This document shows, piece after piece, positions 7,979 through 16,508 of a DNA stretch of 36,057 nucleotides. Position 1 is the stretch's first letter. The number at the start of each line of letters is the position of its first letter. This DNA comes from an uncultured Chthonomonas sp. (GTDB lineage Bacteria; Armatimonadota; Chthonomonadetes; Chthonomonadales; Chthonomonadaceae). The position numbers and the translations under genes were made by a program. The notes beneath the pieces were generated by a model that worked only from the letters and a program-made list of their open reading frames with translations, had not been told where the DNA came from and did no database searches. The DNA lies in contig CAIJLM010000556.1 of NCBI GenBank assembly GCA_903821495.1, forward strand, positions 1 through 36,057, read 5' to 3'.

Positions 7979-9619
7979 CTACCGCAACTGCACCACCCGT
8001 TCGTCTGTGCGAATGTCCTTCTGTTTCAACAGGTCGTGGATAGTCGCGGTTAGGAAGCGGTTTTCGTCTATCGCAAAGTCAATACGCAGTCGCGCCTGAT
8101 TTCCCGCCCCCGCGGCAGGAAGGCGCACCGTATCTCCTTGGTTCAGCGTAATGACGCACTCGTCCTCTTCGGCTCCGGTGGGTATCCAGTACTCATTACC
8201 GTTCGAGCGGCGTTGCCAAGGGAGGGAGAGCCTACCTGCATAGCCCACCTCGCAGACGGGTAGGCGAAACTGCGCCTGCCCCTCCGCCACCGCATAGTAG
8301 CGCGTCTCGGAGGGTTTTGGAGTGGGGTAGGGGGTTCCGCGCCGAACTAGGCGCTCGTATTCGGGGCGTTGCTGGCTGTCGCTATAGACTCGGATAGAGT
8401 AGTCGTGGTGAACAATCTGGTCTACGCTAAAGCCCGCGCCATAAATCGCCGCGCCCTTCGCCACCGCCTCGAACGGCTCCCAGTAGTGGACGCGCTGAGA
8501 GCCGAATATCCGCTCGAAGAGGTCGCGCACGCCCGGCAGGAGGGTAGAGCCGCCCACCAGAAGCACTGCGTCTATCTCCGTCTCGTTCACCTCGTGGCGG
8601 CAGTCGTCCAGAACCGCCTCCGTGATAGTCTCTAGCGTTTTGTAGAGACCATTTTTCTCAAGAAGTTCCAGAAACTCAGGGCGCGTAATCTCAATACGTC
8701 CGCCGCCTTGAAGCAGGAAGAAACTACTATCTGCAACAGAAGCCTTGTTGCTCAGGTCTTTTTTGATGGCTTCCGCCTGCCCTGCAAGGATGGGGCGTAG
8801 GGTGGACTGGTGGGCGCGAAGCCGTTCACATCCAAACTCGGTAATCCATGCGTCAATCGTTTCGCCGCCGTAGGTTAGCCCGCGTCCCGCCACCAGCGTA
8901 GCGCGTCGGTTAGCCTCCTGCGCGGTGCGCCCTGTCGCGCTAAAGGGGTGAGTGCGAACGAGGGCGAGGTCGAGGGTTCCTCCGCCAAAGTCTACCACAA
9001 GGAGATGCTTCTCTTCGGAGAGGTCTAGCCCGTAACCAAGCGCGGCGGCGACGGGTTCGTCCAGAGCCTTGAACTTCGACACGCCTAGTTTACGCGCTAT
9101 CTGCCCCAGTTCGGCGCGATAGGGTTCAAAACTGTCGATGGGAACCGTCATCGTCAGGTCGGTGACTTGCCCCTCCTTGCGCCAGAACTGAAGGTATCGC
9201 ATGAGGCGGTTTTTGAGGGAGGGGTCGGGGGTCGCATGGCTACGTTGGTACTCCGCCATCTCGTCGAAGAGATGTTTCATAAAGACGGAGGCGCACTGAC
9301 GCGCCGAAATGGTCTCGGTTCCCACCTGCGCTACCGCCTGCTGACTAGAGCGAGAGAGCGTTTTCTTGAAGGAGCGGGCGAGAGGGGTCAGCATCTGAAG
9401 GTCGCCGGAGTACATTATCTCGCGAGCGGACAGCGCAGGGCGACCAATCATCGCGTTATTGGCATCTTGAAAATAGATGACGGAGGGGATAAGCGGAGTC
9501 TGCCATGCAGGTTCGTACTCCACCAAGTCCTCAAGGGCGACGACAATCGCGTGCGTGCCTACCCACTTCGCCAGTATTGTGTTTGTCGTGCCGAAATCAA
9601 TCGCCCAACTCGTCTCCAT
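7979..9619 (-). CDS. Hsp70-family (DnaK-like) ATPase, shortened C-terminus
   Basis: A 546-residue actin-fold ATPase of the Hsp70 family. The phosphate-1 motif is AIDFGTTNTIL at residues 6-16, the phosphate-2 motif is VVDFGGGTLDLAL near 208-220, and the adenosine motif is VLLVGGSTLLPGV near 347-359. The last 150 residues keep a beta-domain-like region (RLRIDFAIDENRFLTATI) but there is no room for the alpha-helical lid and GGMP/EEVD-type tail of true DnaK (about 610-640 residues). It is therefore an Hsp70-like paralog rather than the housekeeping chaperone. No DnaJ or GrpE gene is adjacent. CAGGG lies about eight bases before the ATG. It is 33 bp upstream of the antitoxin gene, in the same direction. 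Confidence 0.88.
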   Translation of the reverse strand: METSWAIDFGTTNTILAKWVGTHAIVVALEDLVEYEPAWQTPLIPSVIYFQDANNAMIGRPALSAREIMYSGDLQMLTPLARSFKKTLSRSSQQAVAQVGTETISARQCASVFMKHLFDEMAEYQRSHATPDPSLKNRLMRYLQFWRKEGQVTDLTMTVPIDSFEPYRAELGQIARKLGVSKFKALDEPVAAALGYGLDLSEEKHLLVVDFGGGTLDLALVRTHPFSATGRTAQEANRRATLVAGRGLTYGGETIDAWITEFGCERLRAHQSTLRPILAGQAEAIKKDLSNKASVADSSFFLLQGGGRIEITRPEFLELLEKNGLYKTLETITEAVLDDCRHEVNETEIDAVLLVGGSTLLPGVRDLFERIFGSQRVHYWEPFEAVAKGAAIYGAGFSVDQIVHHDYSIRVYSDSQQRPEYERLVRRGTPYPTPKPSETRYYAVAEGQAQFRLPVCEVGYAGRLSLPWQRRSNGNEYWIPTGAEEDECVITLNQGDTVRLPAAGAGNQARLRIDFAIDENRFLTATIHDLLKQKDIRTDERVVQLR

Positions 9620-10034
9620 TATTTACCCTGTCGTTTCCGTATTTTAGAATCGTATAGAGGGGCGGACAGCCTCTAGGTGACGCGCCCGTTTTAGCGCCCG
9701 CCCGTTCGTAAGGGGTGAGTGCAATACACGAAATTGAAAGGCTTCCGCGTTGCCCGCAGCCACCTCTTCCCAATTCTGGGCGAAGGGGGGCTAGTGCGGG
9801 AGGCTTATCACGCTACTATAGCCACCCCTTCCCAACCCTACCCCTTCACAAAGGGCAGGGCGAATGCCAATGTCGGAAGGCTTCCGCGTTTCGCAAAAGT
9901 CGGCGGAAACGAGAGTATTGCAAGTCTCCCCTTTGTGGAGGGAGAGACTTAGAAGGGGTGGCTGGGTCAGCGCAGAAGCCTTTTGCACTCGCCCCCGCCG
10001 GGTATGCCCCTTGTGAAGGGGCGCTGTCCGCCCC
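9620..10034. repeat. Intergenic repeat cluster (direct and inverted repeats), no gene
   Basis: This gap of about 415 bp holds no credible gene. AAGGCTTCCGCGTT occurs twice in direct orientation (9738-9751 and 9877-9890), and a near-copy lies inverted at 9971-9982. GCCACCCCTTC at 9821-9831 pairs with GAAGGGGTGGC at 9952-9962. Smaller hairpins include AGTCTC/GAGACT near 9923-9950 and GCCCCTT-GTG-AAGGGGC near 10007-10023. The C/G-run hairpins resemble those at 24492-24664 and 34150-34200. It looks like a nest of non-coding interspersed repeats. The promoter of the Hsp70-like gene should lie near 9630-9690, but I see no strong consensus. Confidence 0.6.
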
Positions 10035-10898
10035 TCACACGTCGCAGACGCGAATCGCCTTCGCCAACGAGGTTAGCCCGTTTTTGGGTGTAAACTCGTG
10101 CGCGAGATAGCCCGTGAACTTCGTATCCACAATCGCCTGACAGACTCGCGTGTAGTTCAACTCCTGCGTATCGTCTATATCGCGCCGCCCCGGAACGCCG
10201 CCCGTGTGGAAATGCGCTATGTAGGCTATGTTCTCTGTGATTGTCGCGCAGACATCGCCCTCCATTATCTGCATATGGTAGATGTCGTACAGAAGTTTGA
10301 AGCGGGGGGAGGCGATACGCTTGCAGAGTTCCACGCCCCATGCCGTATGGTCGCACTGGTAATCGTGGTGGTCGCGCTTGCTGTTGAGGAGTTCCATACA
10401 GACATTTACGCCCTGCTCTTCCGCGATTTTGATGATGCGCTTGATTCCCTTTTCGCAGTTGTCCATGCCCTGCGGGTCGGATAGCCCCCTGCGGTTCCCT
10501 GAAAAGGTGATGATATTGGGCACTCCCGCCTTCGCCGCTTTCGGTAAAACATCTTCCGCCTGCTTCACGAGGTTTTCGTGATTGGCGAGCGTGTTCCAAG
10601 CGTCGGGCAGGCTTCCGATGCCGTATCCCATTGAGACGACCATTCCATGCCTCTTCACGGTCTCCCAGTCGTCTGGTCCGAGTAGGTCTATACCGACAAT
10701 CCCCATCGGCTTCACCTTCTCGCAGAGCGTTTCGAGGTCTAGAAATCCATAACACCCCCGGCTGATAGACTGTTTGATACGCCCTTTCAGAGCGACAGGA
10801 GGCGGCTGGTCTGCGGCGAGCGCCTTTTCAACGCCAATAGCGCCCGCCGCGCCTGCCATTAGGGTAAGGGCGGAGCGGCGGCTGAGTGTGTCTGACAT
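10035..10898 (-). CDS. Tat-exported sugar phosphate isomerase/epimerase-like (TIM barrel) protein
   Basis: A 287-residue xylose-isomerase-like TIM-barrel protein of the hydroxypyruvate isomerase/sugar epimerase group. The start at 10898 has AAAGGAG eight bases upstream and opens a twin-arginine signal (SRRSALTLMAGAAGA), so the folded enzyme is probably exported. Likely metal ligands and catalytic acids are Glu169 (CMELLNS), Asp205 and His208 (YDIYHMQ), the HFHTGG segment at 229-234, and Glu268 (AHEFTP). These are placed as in Hyi and tagatose epimerase. Exported relatives are common in planctomycete- and Armatimonadota-like genomes, generally without known substrates. A 27-bp palindrome lies 39 bp upstream of the start. 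An earlier ATG at 10952 was rejected because it would cross that palindrome and hide the Tat motif. Confidence 0.85.
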   Translation of the reverse strand: MSDTLSRRSALTLMAGAAGAIGVEKALAADQPPPVALKGRIKQSISRGCYGFLDLETLCEKVKPMGIVGIDLLGPDDWETVKRHGMVVSMGYGIGSLPDAWNTLANHENLVKQAEDVLPKAAKAGVPNIITFSGNRRGLSDPQGMDNCEKGIKRIIKIAEEQGVNVCMELLNSKRDHHDYQCDHTAWGVELCKRIASPRFKLLYDIYHMQIMEGDVCATITENIAYIAHFHTGGVPGRRDIDDTQELNYTRVCQAIVDTKFTGYLAHEFTPKNGLTSLAKAIRVCDV

Positions 10899-10936
10899 CG
10901 GCAAAACTCCTTTCTCAGAGGTAGGGGAAATATGGA

Positions 10937-10963
10937 AAGAAGAGAGTTTCAAACTCTCTTCTT
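10937..10963. repeat. 27-bp perfect palindrome upstream of the exported isomerase gene
   Basis: Thirteen bases on each side of C10950 are perfectly complementary; the left arm is AAGAAGAGAGTTT. As DNA it is an ideal site for a dimeric regulator of the gene starting at 10898. As RNA it could fold into a hairpin ending transcription from the D-lyxose isomerase gene, whose stop is about 100 bp upstream on the same strand. The arm is followed on the minus strand by TTCC, not a run of T, which favours an operator over an intrinsic terminator. No second copy was found in the window. Confidence 0.6.
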
Positions 10964-11061
10964 CAAGTACGACTTATCCTATACAGGTTATTCTCCAACG
11001 ACCGGAAAGAATCCTGCCCTGCATCCGCCCTAACACTCTAAAGACGCATCTAAGCGAGCGG

Positions 11062-11637
<576 letters not shown>

Positions 11638-11718
11638 TTAAAAACCGCTTCCAGAAGTGAAATTTCCACCTCTAACGCCAAAAAAGAAGAGGATTCCTCA
11701 TCCTGAAAACACAACTAC

Positions 11719-11748
11719 ACTATAGGCGGCTCGTTCGACGTTTGTCAA
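11719..11748 (-). promoter_or_regulatory. Sigma-70-type promoter for the D-lyxose isomerase gene
   Basis: On the minus strand TTGACA (complement of 11743-11748) and TATAGT (complement of 11719-11724) are separated by 18 bp. Transcription would start near 11712 and give a leader of about 105 nt. The upstream flank carries the inverted repeat GCGAAAAC (11749-11756) and GTTTTCGC (11784-11791), placed well for an activator or repressor. Confidence 0.75.
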
Positions 11749-11791
11749 GCGAAAACTCTTTTGAAAAAGAAGAAAATAGAAGGGTTTTCGC
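11749..11791. repeat. Inverted repeat between the divergent promoters
   Basis: GCGAAAAC at 11749-11756 is matched by GTTTTCGC at 11784-11791, with a 27-bp A-rich centre. The left arm directly adjoins the -35 box of the minus-strand promoter. It may be a regulator site shared by both divergent genes. No bound protein can be named. Confidence 0.4.
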
Positions 11792-11842
11792 CTTCGTTTG
11801 TCGTAATGAACGCAGGAAGAAGAAAAACGCCTCTTACGTCGC

Positions 11843-11871
11843 TTGACAGCGTAGAGAGATTATTCTATAAT
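11843..11871 (+). promoter_or_regulatory. Consensus sigma-70-type promoter for the PQQ propeller gene
   Basis: TTGACA at 11843-11848 and TATAAT at 11866-11871 are both perfect and are 17 bp apart. An inverted repeat, GAGATTAT (11856-11863) and ATAATCTC (11867-11874) with a 3-bp centre, lies over the -10 box. A dimeric repressor bound there would shut the promoter. The start site would be near 11878, leaving an unusually long leader of about 180 nt before the ATG at 12057. Confidence 0.85.
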
Positions 11872-11881
11872 CTCCTCTATA

Positions 11882-11933
11882 TGAGACGAACCCTCTTTTA
11901 TCGGTGTAACGTTTTTTTTCGCAGTTCGTCTCA
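11882..11933 (+). promoter_or_regulatory. Stem-loop at the 5' end of the PQQ propeller mRNA
   Basis: TGAGACGAAC (11882-11891) pairs perfectly with GTTCGTCTCA (11924-11933) around a 32-base loop that includes a run of eight T. Because transcription should begin near 11878, the stem would lie at the extreme 5' end of the message. That is a place where stems stabilise mRNA or serve as attenuators. A second TATAAT follows at 11936-11941 without a good -35 box. I recognise no known riboswitch in the remaining leader (11942-12056). Confidence 0.5.
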
Positions 11934-12056
11934 CTTATAATAGACAAGTATTGGCGGTTCGTGTTTTTTAGGTCGCGATATCGGACATTTCGCGGCTATG
12001 GAACCGTCTAAAATAATGCCCTTGCGTGCCGAATTCTCTCCAAGGAGTTCTCAACT

Positions 12057-13733
12057 ATGACGCTATCGCGTATTCGTTTGCGCGGAATGTACGCCCTTCC
12101 TCTACTGTTATCGGCGCTCGCCCTTGTAGGGATAGGTTCGCCCGCACTTGCAGGAAAGCCTAAGCCCAAAAAAGGCGCTGGCGCAGGGCTTACCGCTCCG
12201 TTCGCCGTCAACTGGAAGTTCACAGGAACACAGTACCCCAATAACCCCACTAGCCCCATAGTAGTAGACAACATCCTCTACTATGCAACGGGCGTTCGTA
12301 TCTATGCAATGGATGCAAGGTCGGGCGCGCTGAAGTGGAAATATCCCTCCGATGTGACCCTCACCGCGCCCATCCTGACGACCCCTGCGGTAAGCGGCGG
12401 AACCGTCTACTTTGGAACAGGCGAAGGTCTCTACGCTCTGGACGCTGTCAGCGGCAAACAGAAGTGGCCCCACTACAATTCAAAAACGGGCGTAGTCACC
12501 TCTCCGACGGTCATCAACGGCGTTGTCTACTTTGGTTGCAACGACCAGAAGATATACGCTCTGGATGCGAATACTGGCGAACTGCTCACCAGCGTTTGGG
12601 GAACAGGAAGACGCGCCGGACGCGAAATCGGCGGCGATTTTGCAGGCAATATGGTCTCTTCCGGGAGCGACCTCTACTTTGTCACGAGCGACCAGGTGCT
12701 TCGCGCTGTCAGTTCCAGTAGCGCGACGCTACGCTGGGCGAAACGCCTGAACACCTCCGCCGCGTCCATGACTCCCACTCTTGCAGGCGAGAATATCTAC
12801 CTGAGCGCTGGCGATGTCCTCTACTGCTTCCGCGCTCTTAACGGGCAGACCCGCTACTCTATGAACATCGGCTCCGAGTCGCCTTCAGGACCGGGCGTGG
12901 ATGACGATGGCAACGCCTATGTCACCAACAACGACAGATACCTCATTGCGGTCTCCCCGCGAGGTCGCCCTCTCTGGAAAACTCCTCCTCAGCTAGAGCA
13001 TGACCCTATTGCGCCTCCCATTGTATCCGGCGACACTGTGATTGTGGGAACCGTGCTTGGAGGCGTGTACGCCTTCGACAGAAGTAGCGGCGCGATGCTG
13101 TGGCGCTATGTTATTCAGCCCTCCTCCACGAATAACACCACGATACCTACCACTACCAATGTATCTGGGCTACCTATCGTAAGCGGCGACACCCTCTACA
13201 TATCTACGGATGACGGAACGCTTACCGCCTTCCAAAACAGAGGGCTAGACACTCAGGCTCCGAAGGTGACGGTTATCGAACCTACGCAGGGCGACTACAT
13301 TAGCGGACGACCTCCTTTCTATGTCGCCGCGAAAGTGGTGGATGAGGGTTCCGGCTTAGTTCCGAACTCCATCTCCTTGCAGATGGACGGGCAACCCATC
13401 GCTAAGAAGCCCTCCGCTCGTTCGTTCTCCGAGAAACCGGGCTTCTCCTTCGATTCGGATACAGGCGAACTAATCTACATCCTTCAGGATAACGATAGCG
13501 GTCAGCGTACCACTATCGCCGATGGACACCATACGCTTACAGTCTCCGCAAGAGACTGGATGGGAAATACCGTCAACAAAACGTGGTCGTTCTACGTAGA
13601 CGACACCATTCGTCCCCGCGCCCGTAAGTCGAAAGCGACCGCAGGCGCAGGTAAAGGACCTGGCGGACTCGCTGGCGGCGCAAGCGGCGCTGGCGGCAAG
13701 GGTAGCGGCGGCGGCGGCGGAAACGGCAACTAG
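12057..13733 (+). CDS. Exported PQQ/WD40-like beta-propeller protein with Gly-rich tail
   Basis: A 558-residue secreted protein. Residues 1-32 form a signal peptide (LPLLLSALALVGIGSPALAG). Then come PQQ-type propeller blades with the recurring pattern (I/L)YA(L/M/F)D..(S/T)G...W, for example IYAMDARSGALKWKY, IYALDANTGEL and VYAFDRSSGAMLWRY. A domain of about 100 residues follows, resembling an Ig-like adhesion module (VTVIEPTQGDYISGRPPFYV to TVSARDWMGNTVNKTWSFYVDD). The tail is a basic linker and then almost pure Gly/Ala/Ser. BamB-like scaffolds and surface proteins use such propellers; the absence of quinoprotein dehydrogenase motifs argues against an enzyme. AAGGAG lies nine bases before the ATG. 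It is transcribed alone from a consensus promoter, suggesting strong expression. Confidence 0.85.
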   Translation: MTLSRIRLRGMYALPLLLSALALVGIGSPALAGKPKPKKGAGAGLTAPFAVNWKFTGTQYPNNPTSPIVVDNILYYATGVRIYAMDARSGALKWKYPSDVTLTAPILTTPAVSGGTVYFGTGEGLYALDAVSGKQKWPHYNSKTGVVTSPTVINGVVYFGCNDQKIYALDANTGELLTSVWGTGRRAGREIGGDFAGNMVSSGSDLYFVTSDQVLRAVSSSSATLRWAKRLNTSAASMTPTLAGENIYLSAGDVLYCFRALNGQTRYSMNIGSESPSGPGVDDDGNAYVTNNDRYLIAVSPRGRPLWKTPPQLEHDPIAPPIVSGDTVIVGTVLGGVYAFDRSSGAMLWRYVIQPSSTNNTTIPTTTNVSGLPIVSGDTLYISTDDGTLTAFQNRGLDTQAPKVTVIEPTQGDYISGRPPFYVAAKVVDEGSGLVPNSISLQMDGQPIAKKPSARSFSEKPGFSFDSDTGELIYILQDNDSGQRTTIADGHHTLTVSARDWMGNTVNKTWSFYVDDTIRPRARKSKATAGAGKGPGGLAGGASGAGGKGSGGGGGNGN

Positions 13734-13759
13734 CCCGCTCCCCCTACTCACTCAAGAAT

Positions 13760-13796
13760 CAAGACCCGGAACAGAGTAAGCGTGTTCCGGGTCTTG
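13760..13796 (+). terminator. Strong hairpin terminator after the PQQ propeller gene
   Basis: CAAGACCCGGAACA (13760-13773) pairs perfectly over 14 bp with TGTTCCGGGTCTTG (13783-13796) around a nine-base loop. It lies 27 bp past the stop codon. The following bases are only moderately T-rich (CATTACAAGGGACATTTTT), so termination could be partly Rho-dependent. Confidence 0.75.
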
Positions 13797-13864
13797 CATT
13801 ACAAGGGACATTTTTGTATGTCTTTTTGACTTGTATTCTGTTTGCGACGAGGTTCAGAGAAGAT

Positions 13865-15013
13865 ATGACAACAGGACGCTCGCAAGAAGAGGTTGAGGCG
13901 TGGCTTTCGCTCGCCAACCTACAGTTTACTCCACGTTTGCTAACCGCTCTCCTAGAACGCTTTCAAGGTAGCCCGCAACGCGCTCTCGCCGCTACGGATG
14001 CAGAGCGGGAAGACATACCCGGCTGGCTTTCGCGCCATACCGCGCGTCTCCAAGACCCTGCGAACAGGGTGACTGTGAAGCAGAGGAGTTGGCTTCAAGA
14101 GCATCCTCTTCGTATACTTCTTGTAAGCGATAGCGACTACCCTCCGCTTCTTCGCGAAATTCACGACCCGCCCCCCTTTCTCTTTGTCTACGGCTCCTAC
14201 ACGACGCAAGACCACCTCGCCGTTGGAATCGTGGGGTCGCGGCGGGCTACGCCCTATGGCAAGGGTATCGCGGAGAAGATGGCGCGAGAACTGACCGAGC
14301 GGGATGTGACCATCGTAAGCGGCGGCGCGTCGGGGATAGATACGTCTGCGCATCGGGGGGCGTTGGCAGGGGGTGGAAGAACCGTCGCCGTGCTGGGGTG
14401 TGGGGTGGATGTCTGCTATCCTAAGGAGAATGCGGCTCTCTTCAAGCAGATAGTTGAGAACGGCGCTCTACTCTCCGAGTTTGCGCTAGGCTCGGAACCG
14501 GAGTTCTGGCGCTTCCCGCAACGCAACCGAATTGTGAGTGGAATGTCGCTCGGCTTGCTCATCGTAGAGGCTCCCAAGAGTAGCGGGGCGTTGATAACGG
14601 CGCGGCTAGCCGGAGAGCATGGGCGAACGCTGATGGTCATTCCGGGCAATATAGACCGCCCTATGTCTGTTGGAAGCAACGAACTGCTACGAGAGGGAGC
14701 CATACCTATCCTGAGTACAGCGGATATTCTCTACGCCCTCCAACTCGTTCCCGTTCCCTCCAAGAAGGCGCAACAGTTCCAACTCGGCTTAGAGGAGGCT
14801 CCCTCCGCCTCGCTTCCGCCTCCCAACCTGAGCGACCTCTCTCCGCAGACCGCGCAGATACTCCAACGCCTCTCCAGTACGCCCAAACATCTGGATAACC
14901 TCGCTCAGGAGTGCGGCATAGATAGTTCACAGGCGGGAGTCGAGCTGACCTTGATGGAACTCTCTGGGTTGGTAAGCCGGCTGCCCGGCAATAGCTGGAT
15001 TCGCGTACCGTGA
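13865..15013 (+). CDS. dprA: DNA-processing protein DprA
   Basis: A 382-residue DprA (Smf), which loads RecA onto incoming single-stranded DNA during natural transformation. The extended Rossmann domain is typical: GIVGSRRATPYG, VSGGASGIDTSAHRGAL, AVLGCGVDVCYP, FPQRNRIVSGMS and SSGALITARLAGEHGR. The N-terminus has helix-hairpin-helix-like sequence (LAATDAEREDIPGW). The C-terminal 65 residues match the DprA winged helix (LDNLAQECGIDSSQAGVELTLMELSGLVSR). I chose the ATG at 13865; a TTG start at 13814 would add a hydrophobic stretch with no match to the family. No other competence gene is in the window. The downstream aminotransferase gene is 187 bp away. Confidence 0.94.
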   Translation: MTTGRSQEEVEAWLSLANLQFTPRLLTALLERFQGSPQRALAATDAEREDIPGWLSRHTARLQDPANRVTVKQRSWLQEHPLRILLVSDSDYPPLLREIHDPPPFLFVYGSYTTQDHLAVGIVGSRRATPYGKGIAEKMARELTERDVTIVSGGASGIDTSAHRGALAGGGRTVAVLGCGVDVCYPKENAALFKQIVENGALLSEFALGSEPEFWRFPQRNRIVSGMSLGLLIVEAPKSSGALITARLAGEHGRTLMVIPGNIDRPMSVGSNELLREGAIPILSTADILYALQLVPVPSKKAQQFQLGLEEAPSASLPPPNLSDLSPQTAQILQRLSSTPKHLDNLAQECGIDSSQAGVELTLMELSGLVSRLPGNSWIRVP

Positions 15014-15200
15014 GAGGAGAACAGAAGCAGAAGAGGCTGGGCGAGGGGCGTGGAAGCCCTCCAATACCCCAAAACTCTTACCGAAAATCGCCTAATTGAG
15101 CGGTAATAAGAAGGAGATTCGCGCTTGTCGCTATAAGTGTAAGGGTGTTGGAAATCGGGCGAACAGACCAGCGACTATCAGAAGCGCGGAGGCAAGCACC

Positions 15201-16508
15201 ATGAGTATTCTGGAAACACAAGAGCTTTTAGCGAGAGACGGGGGCGAGAAGGTCATTGCAGACCCTATACCCTCGTTCGGCGGAGGAGTGGGAGCCGACT
15301 GTATTGACGAGGAGGAGATAGAGGCGATTGCCGCCGTTCTACGAAGCAAAGCCCTCTTCCGCCACAACCCCAACAGTCAGGCGCGGGCGTTTGAGCAGGA
15401 GGCGAACGCCGTATTAGGGGTGCAGAATAGCCTCATGTTGAACTCTGGCACAAGCGGACTGATATGCGCTCTGTTTGGTTTGGGTATCGGACCCGGCGAC
15501 GAGGTTATCGTACCCGCCTACACCTACATCGCTACAGCGGCGGCGGTGGTCGCTGTCGGCGCGGTTCCTATTATTGCAGAGATTGACACGTCGCTAGGGC
15601 TTGACCCTATTGACGTGGAGCGAAAGATAACCCCGCGCACGAAGGCGATAGTTCCCGTCTATATGCAGGGCGTTCCGGGACGTATCTTCTCTCTGCTAGA
15701 GGTCGCTCAAAAACACGGATTGAAGGTAGTTGAAGACTGCGCCCAGTGCATCGGCGGGCGCTACTTCGGGAAGATGGTCGGCACGTTTGGCGACGTTGGC
15801 GAGTGGAGTTTCAACTACTTCAAGATATTGACCTGCGGCGAAGGCGGTCTTCTCTTTACAAACGACTACAACGTCTACGAACGCGCCTGCTTCGCCTCCG
15901 ACCCCGCGCTCCCGATGTGGATGAAAGACGAGAAGGGGCGGACCTCATGGCATACTCTCCCGTTCTCGGCGAACTGTTACCGCCCTAGCGAAATCATGGG
16001 GGCGATGGCGCGGGTCCAACTGCGGAAACTCGACTCCATTTTGGCGCATACCCGTAGCCTCAAATCAGCCTTTTTAGACGAGGTTCAGCAGGGAGGAGAG
16101 CCTCGCGGCTTCGCGCTCCAACACGTTGACGACCCGGAAGGCGACTGCGGAATCAGCGGCGCGGTTATCTGCCATACTACAGACTTGGCGAAGCGCTACT
16201 TGGAGGCGTTGAAGGCGGAGGGACTCTCCTGTGGAACCGCGCACAACGCGGGTTTCCCAGATAGACACATCTATCGCTACTGGGATTCCGTTTTGCAAAA
16301 AGCAAGCCCTCACCCTACAGGCTACCCTTGGAACGACCCAAACTACCTTGCGAAGGGCGGAGACGCGCAGTACGACACAGAGATGTGCCCGCAGTCGCTG
16401 GATATTCTGAACCGCTCGCTACGCTTCGGGTTTAATATGCGAATGACGACGGAACACGCCCGCCTGATGGGTAGAGCGATTGCGAAAGTGGATAGACTGC
16501 TACGGTGA
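15201..16508 (+). CDS. DegT/DnrJ/EryC1-family PLP aminotransferase
   Basis: A 435-residue PLP-dependent enzyme of the DegT/DnrJ/EryC1/StrS group, which aminates keto-sugars or related compounds. The PLP lysine is Lys208 in NYFKILTCGEGG, and Asp179 in VVEDCAQCIGG contacts the ring nitrogen. NSGTSGL (81-87) binds the phosphate and VPAYTYIATAAAV follows. Family members usually have 370-400 residues; the extra length lies in the C-terminal half. I chose the ATG at 15201 because GGAGG lies eight bases upstream. The frame is open further 5', but that part has no family similarity. The stop overlaps the glycerate kinase start (GTGA). Nucleotide-sugar and inositol-type substrates are both possible. 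Confidence 0.88.
   Translation: MSILETQELLARDGGEKVIADPIPSFGGGVGADCIDEEEIEAIAAVLRSKALFRHNPNSQARAFEQEANAVLGVQNSLMLNSGTSGLICALFGLGIGPGDEVIVPAYTYIATAAAVVAVGAVPIIAEIDTSLGLDPIDVERKITPRTKAIVPVYMQGVPGRIFSLLEVAQKHGLKVVEDCAQCIGGRYFGKMVGTFGDVGEWSFNYFKILTCGEGGLLFTNDYNVYERACFASDPALPMWMKDEKGRTSWHTLPFSANCYRPSEIMGAMARVQLRKLDSILAHTRSLKSAFLDEVQQGGEPRGFALQHVDDPEGDCGISGAVICHTTDLAKRYLEALKAEGLSCGTAHNAGFPDRHIYRYWDSVLQKASPHPTGYPWNDPNYLAKGGDAQYDTEMCPQSLDILNRSLRFGFNMRMTTEHARLMGRAIAKVDRLLR

Noticed and set aside
7979-9619. Housekeeping DnaK
   Set aside because: It is about 80 residues too short, lacks the lid and acidic tail, and has no DnaJ or GrpE gene nearby.
9738-10023. CRISPR array
   Set aside because: There are only two direct copies of a 14-bp motif, 139 bp apart, with no regular spacers and no cas genes.
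13814-13864. TTG start that would extend DprA by 17 residues
   Set aside because: The added segment is hydrophobic and unlike DprA N-termini. The ATG at 13865 gives the normal beginning.
15096-15200. Upstream in-frame extension of the aminotransferase
   Set aside because: The 35 added residues are basic, lack similarity to the family, and have no better ribosome binding site than the GGAGG before 15201.
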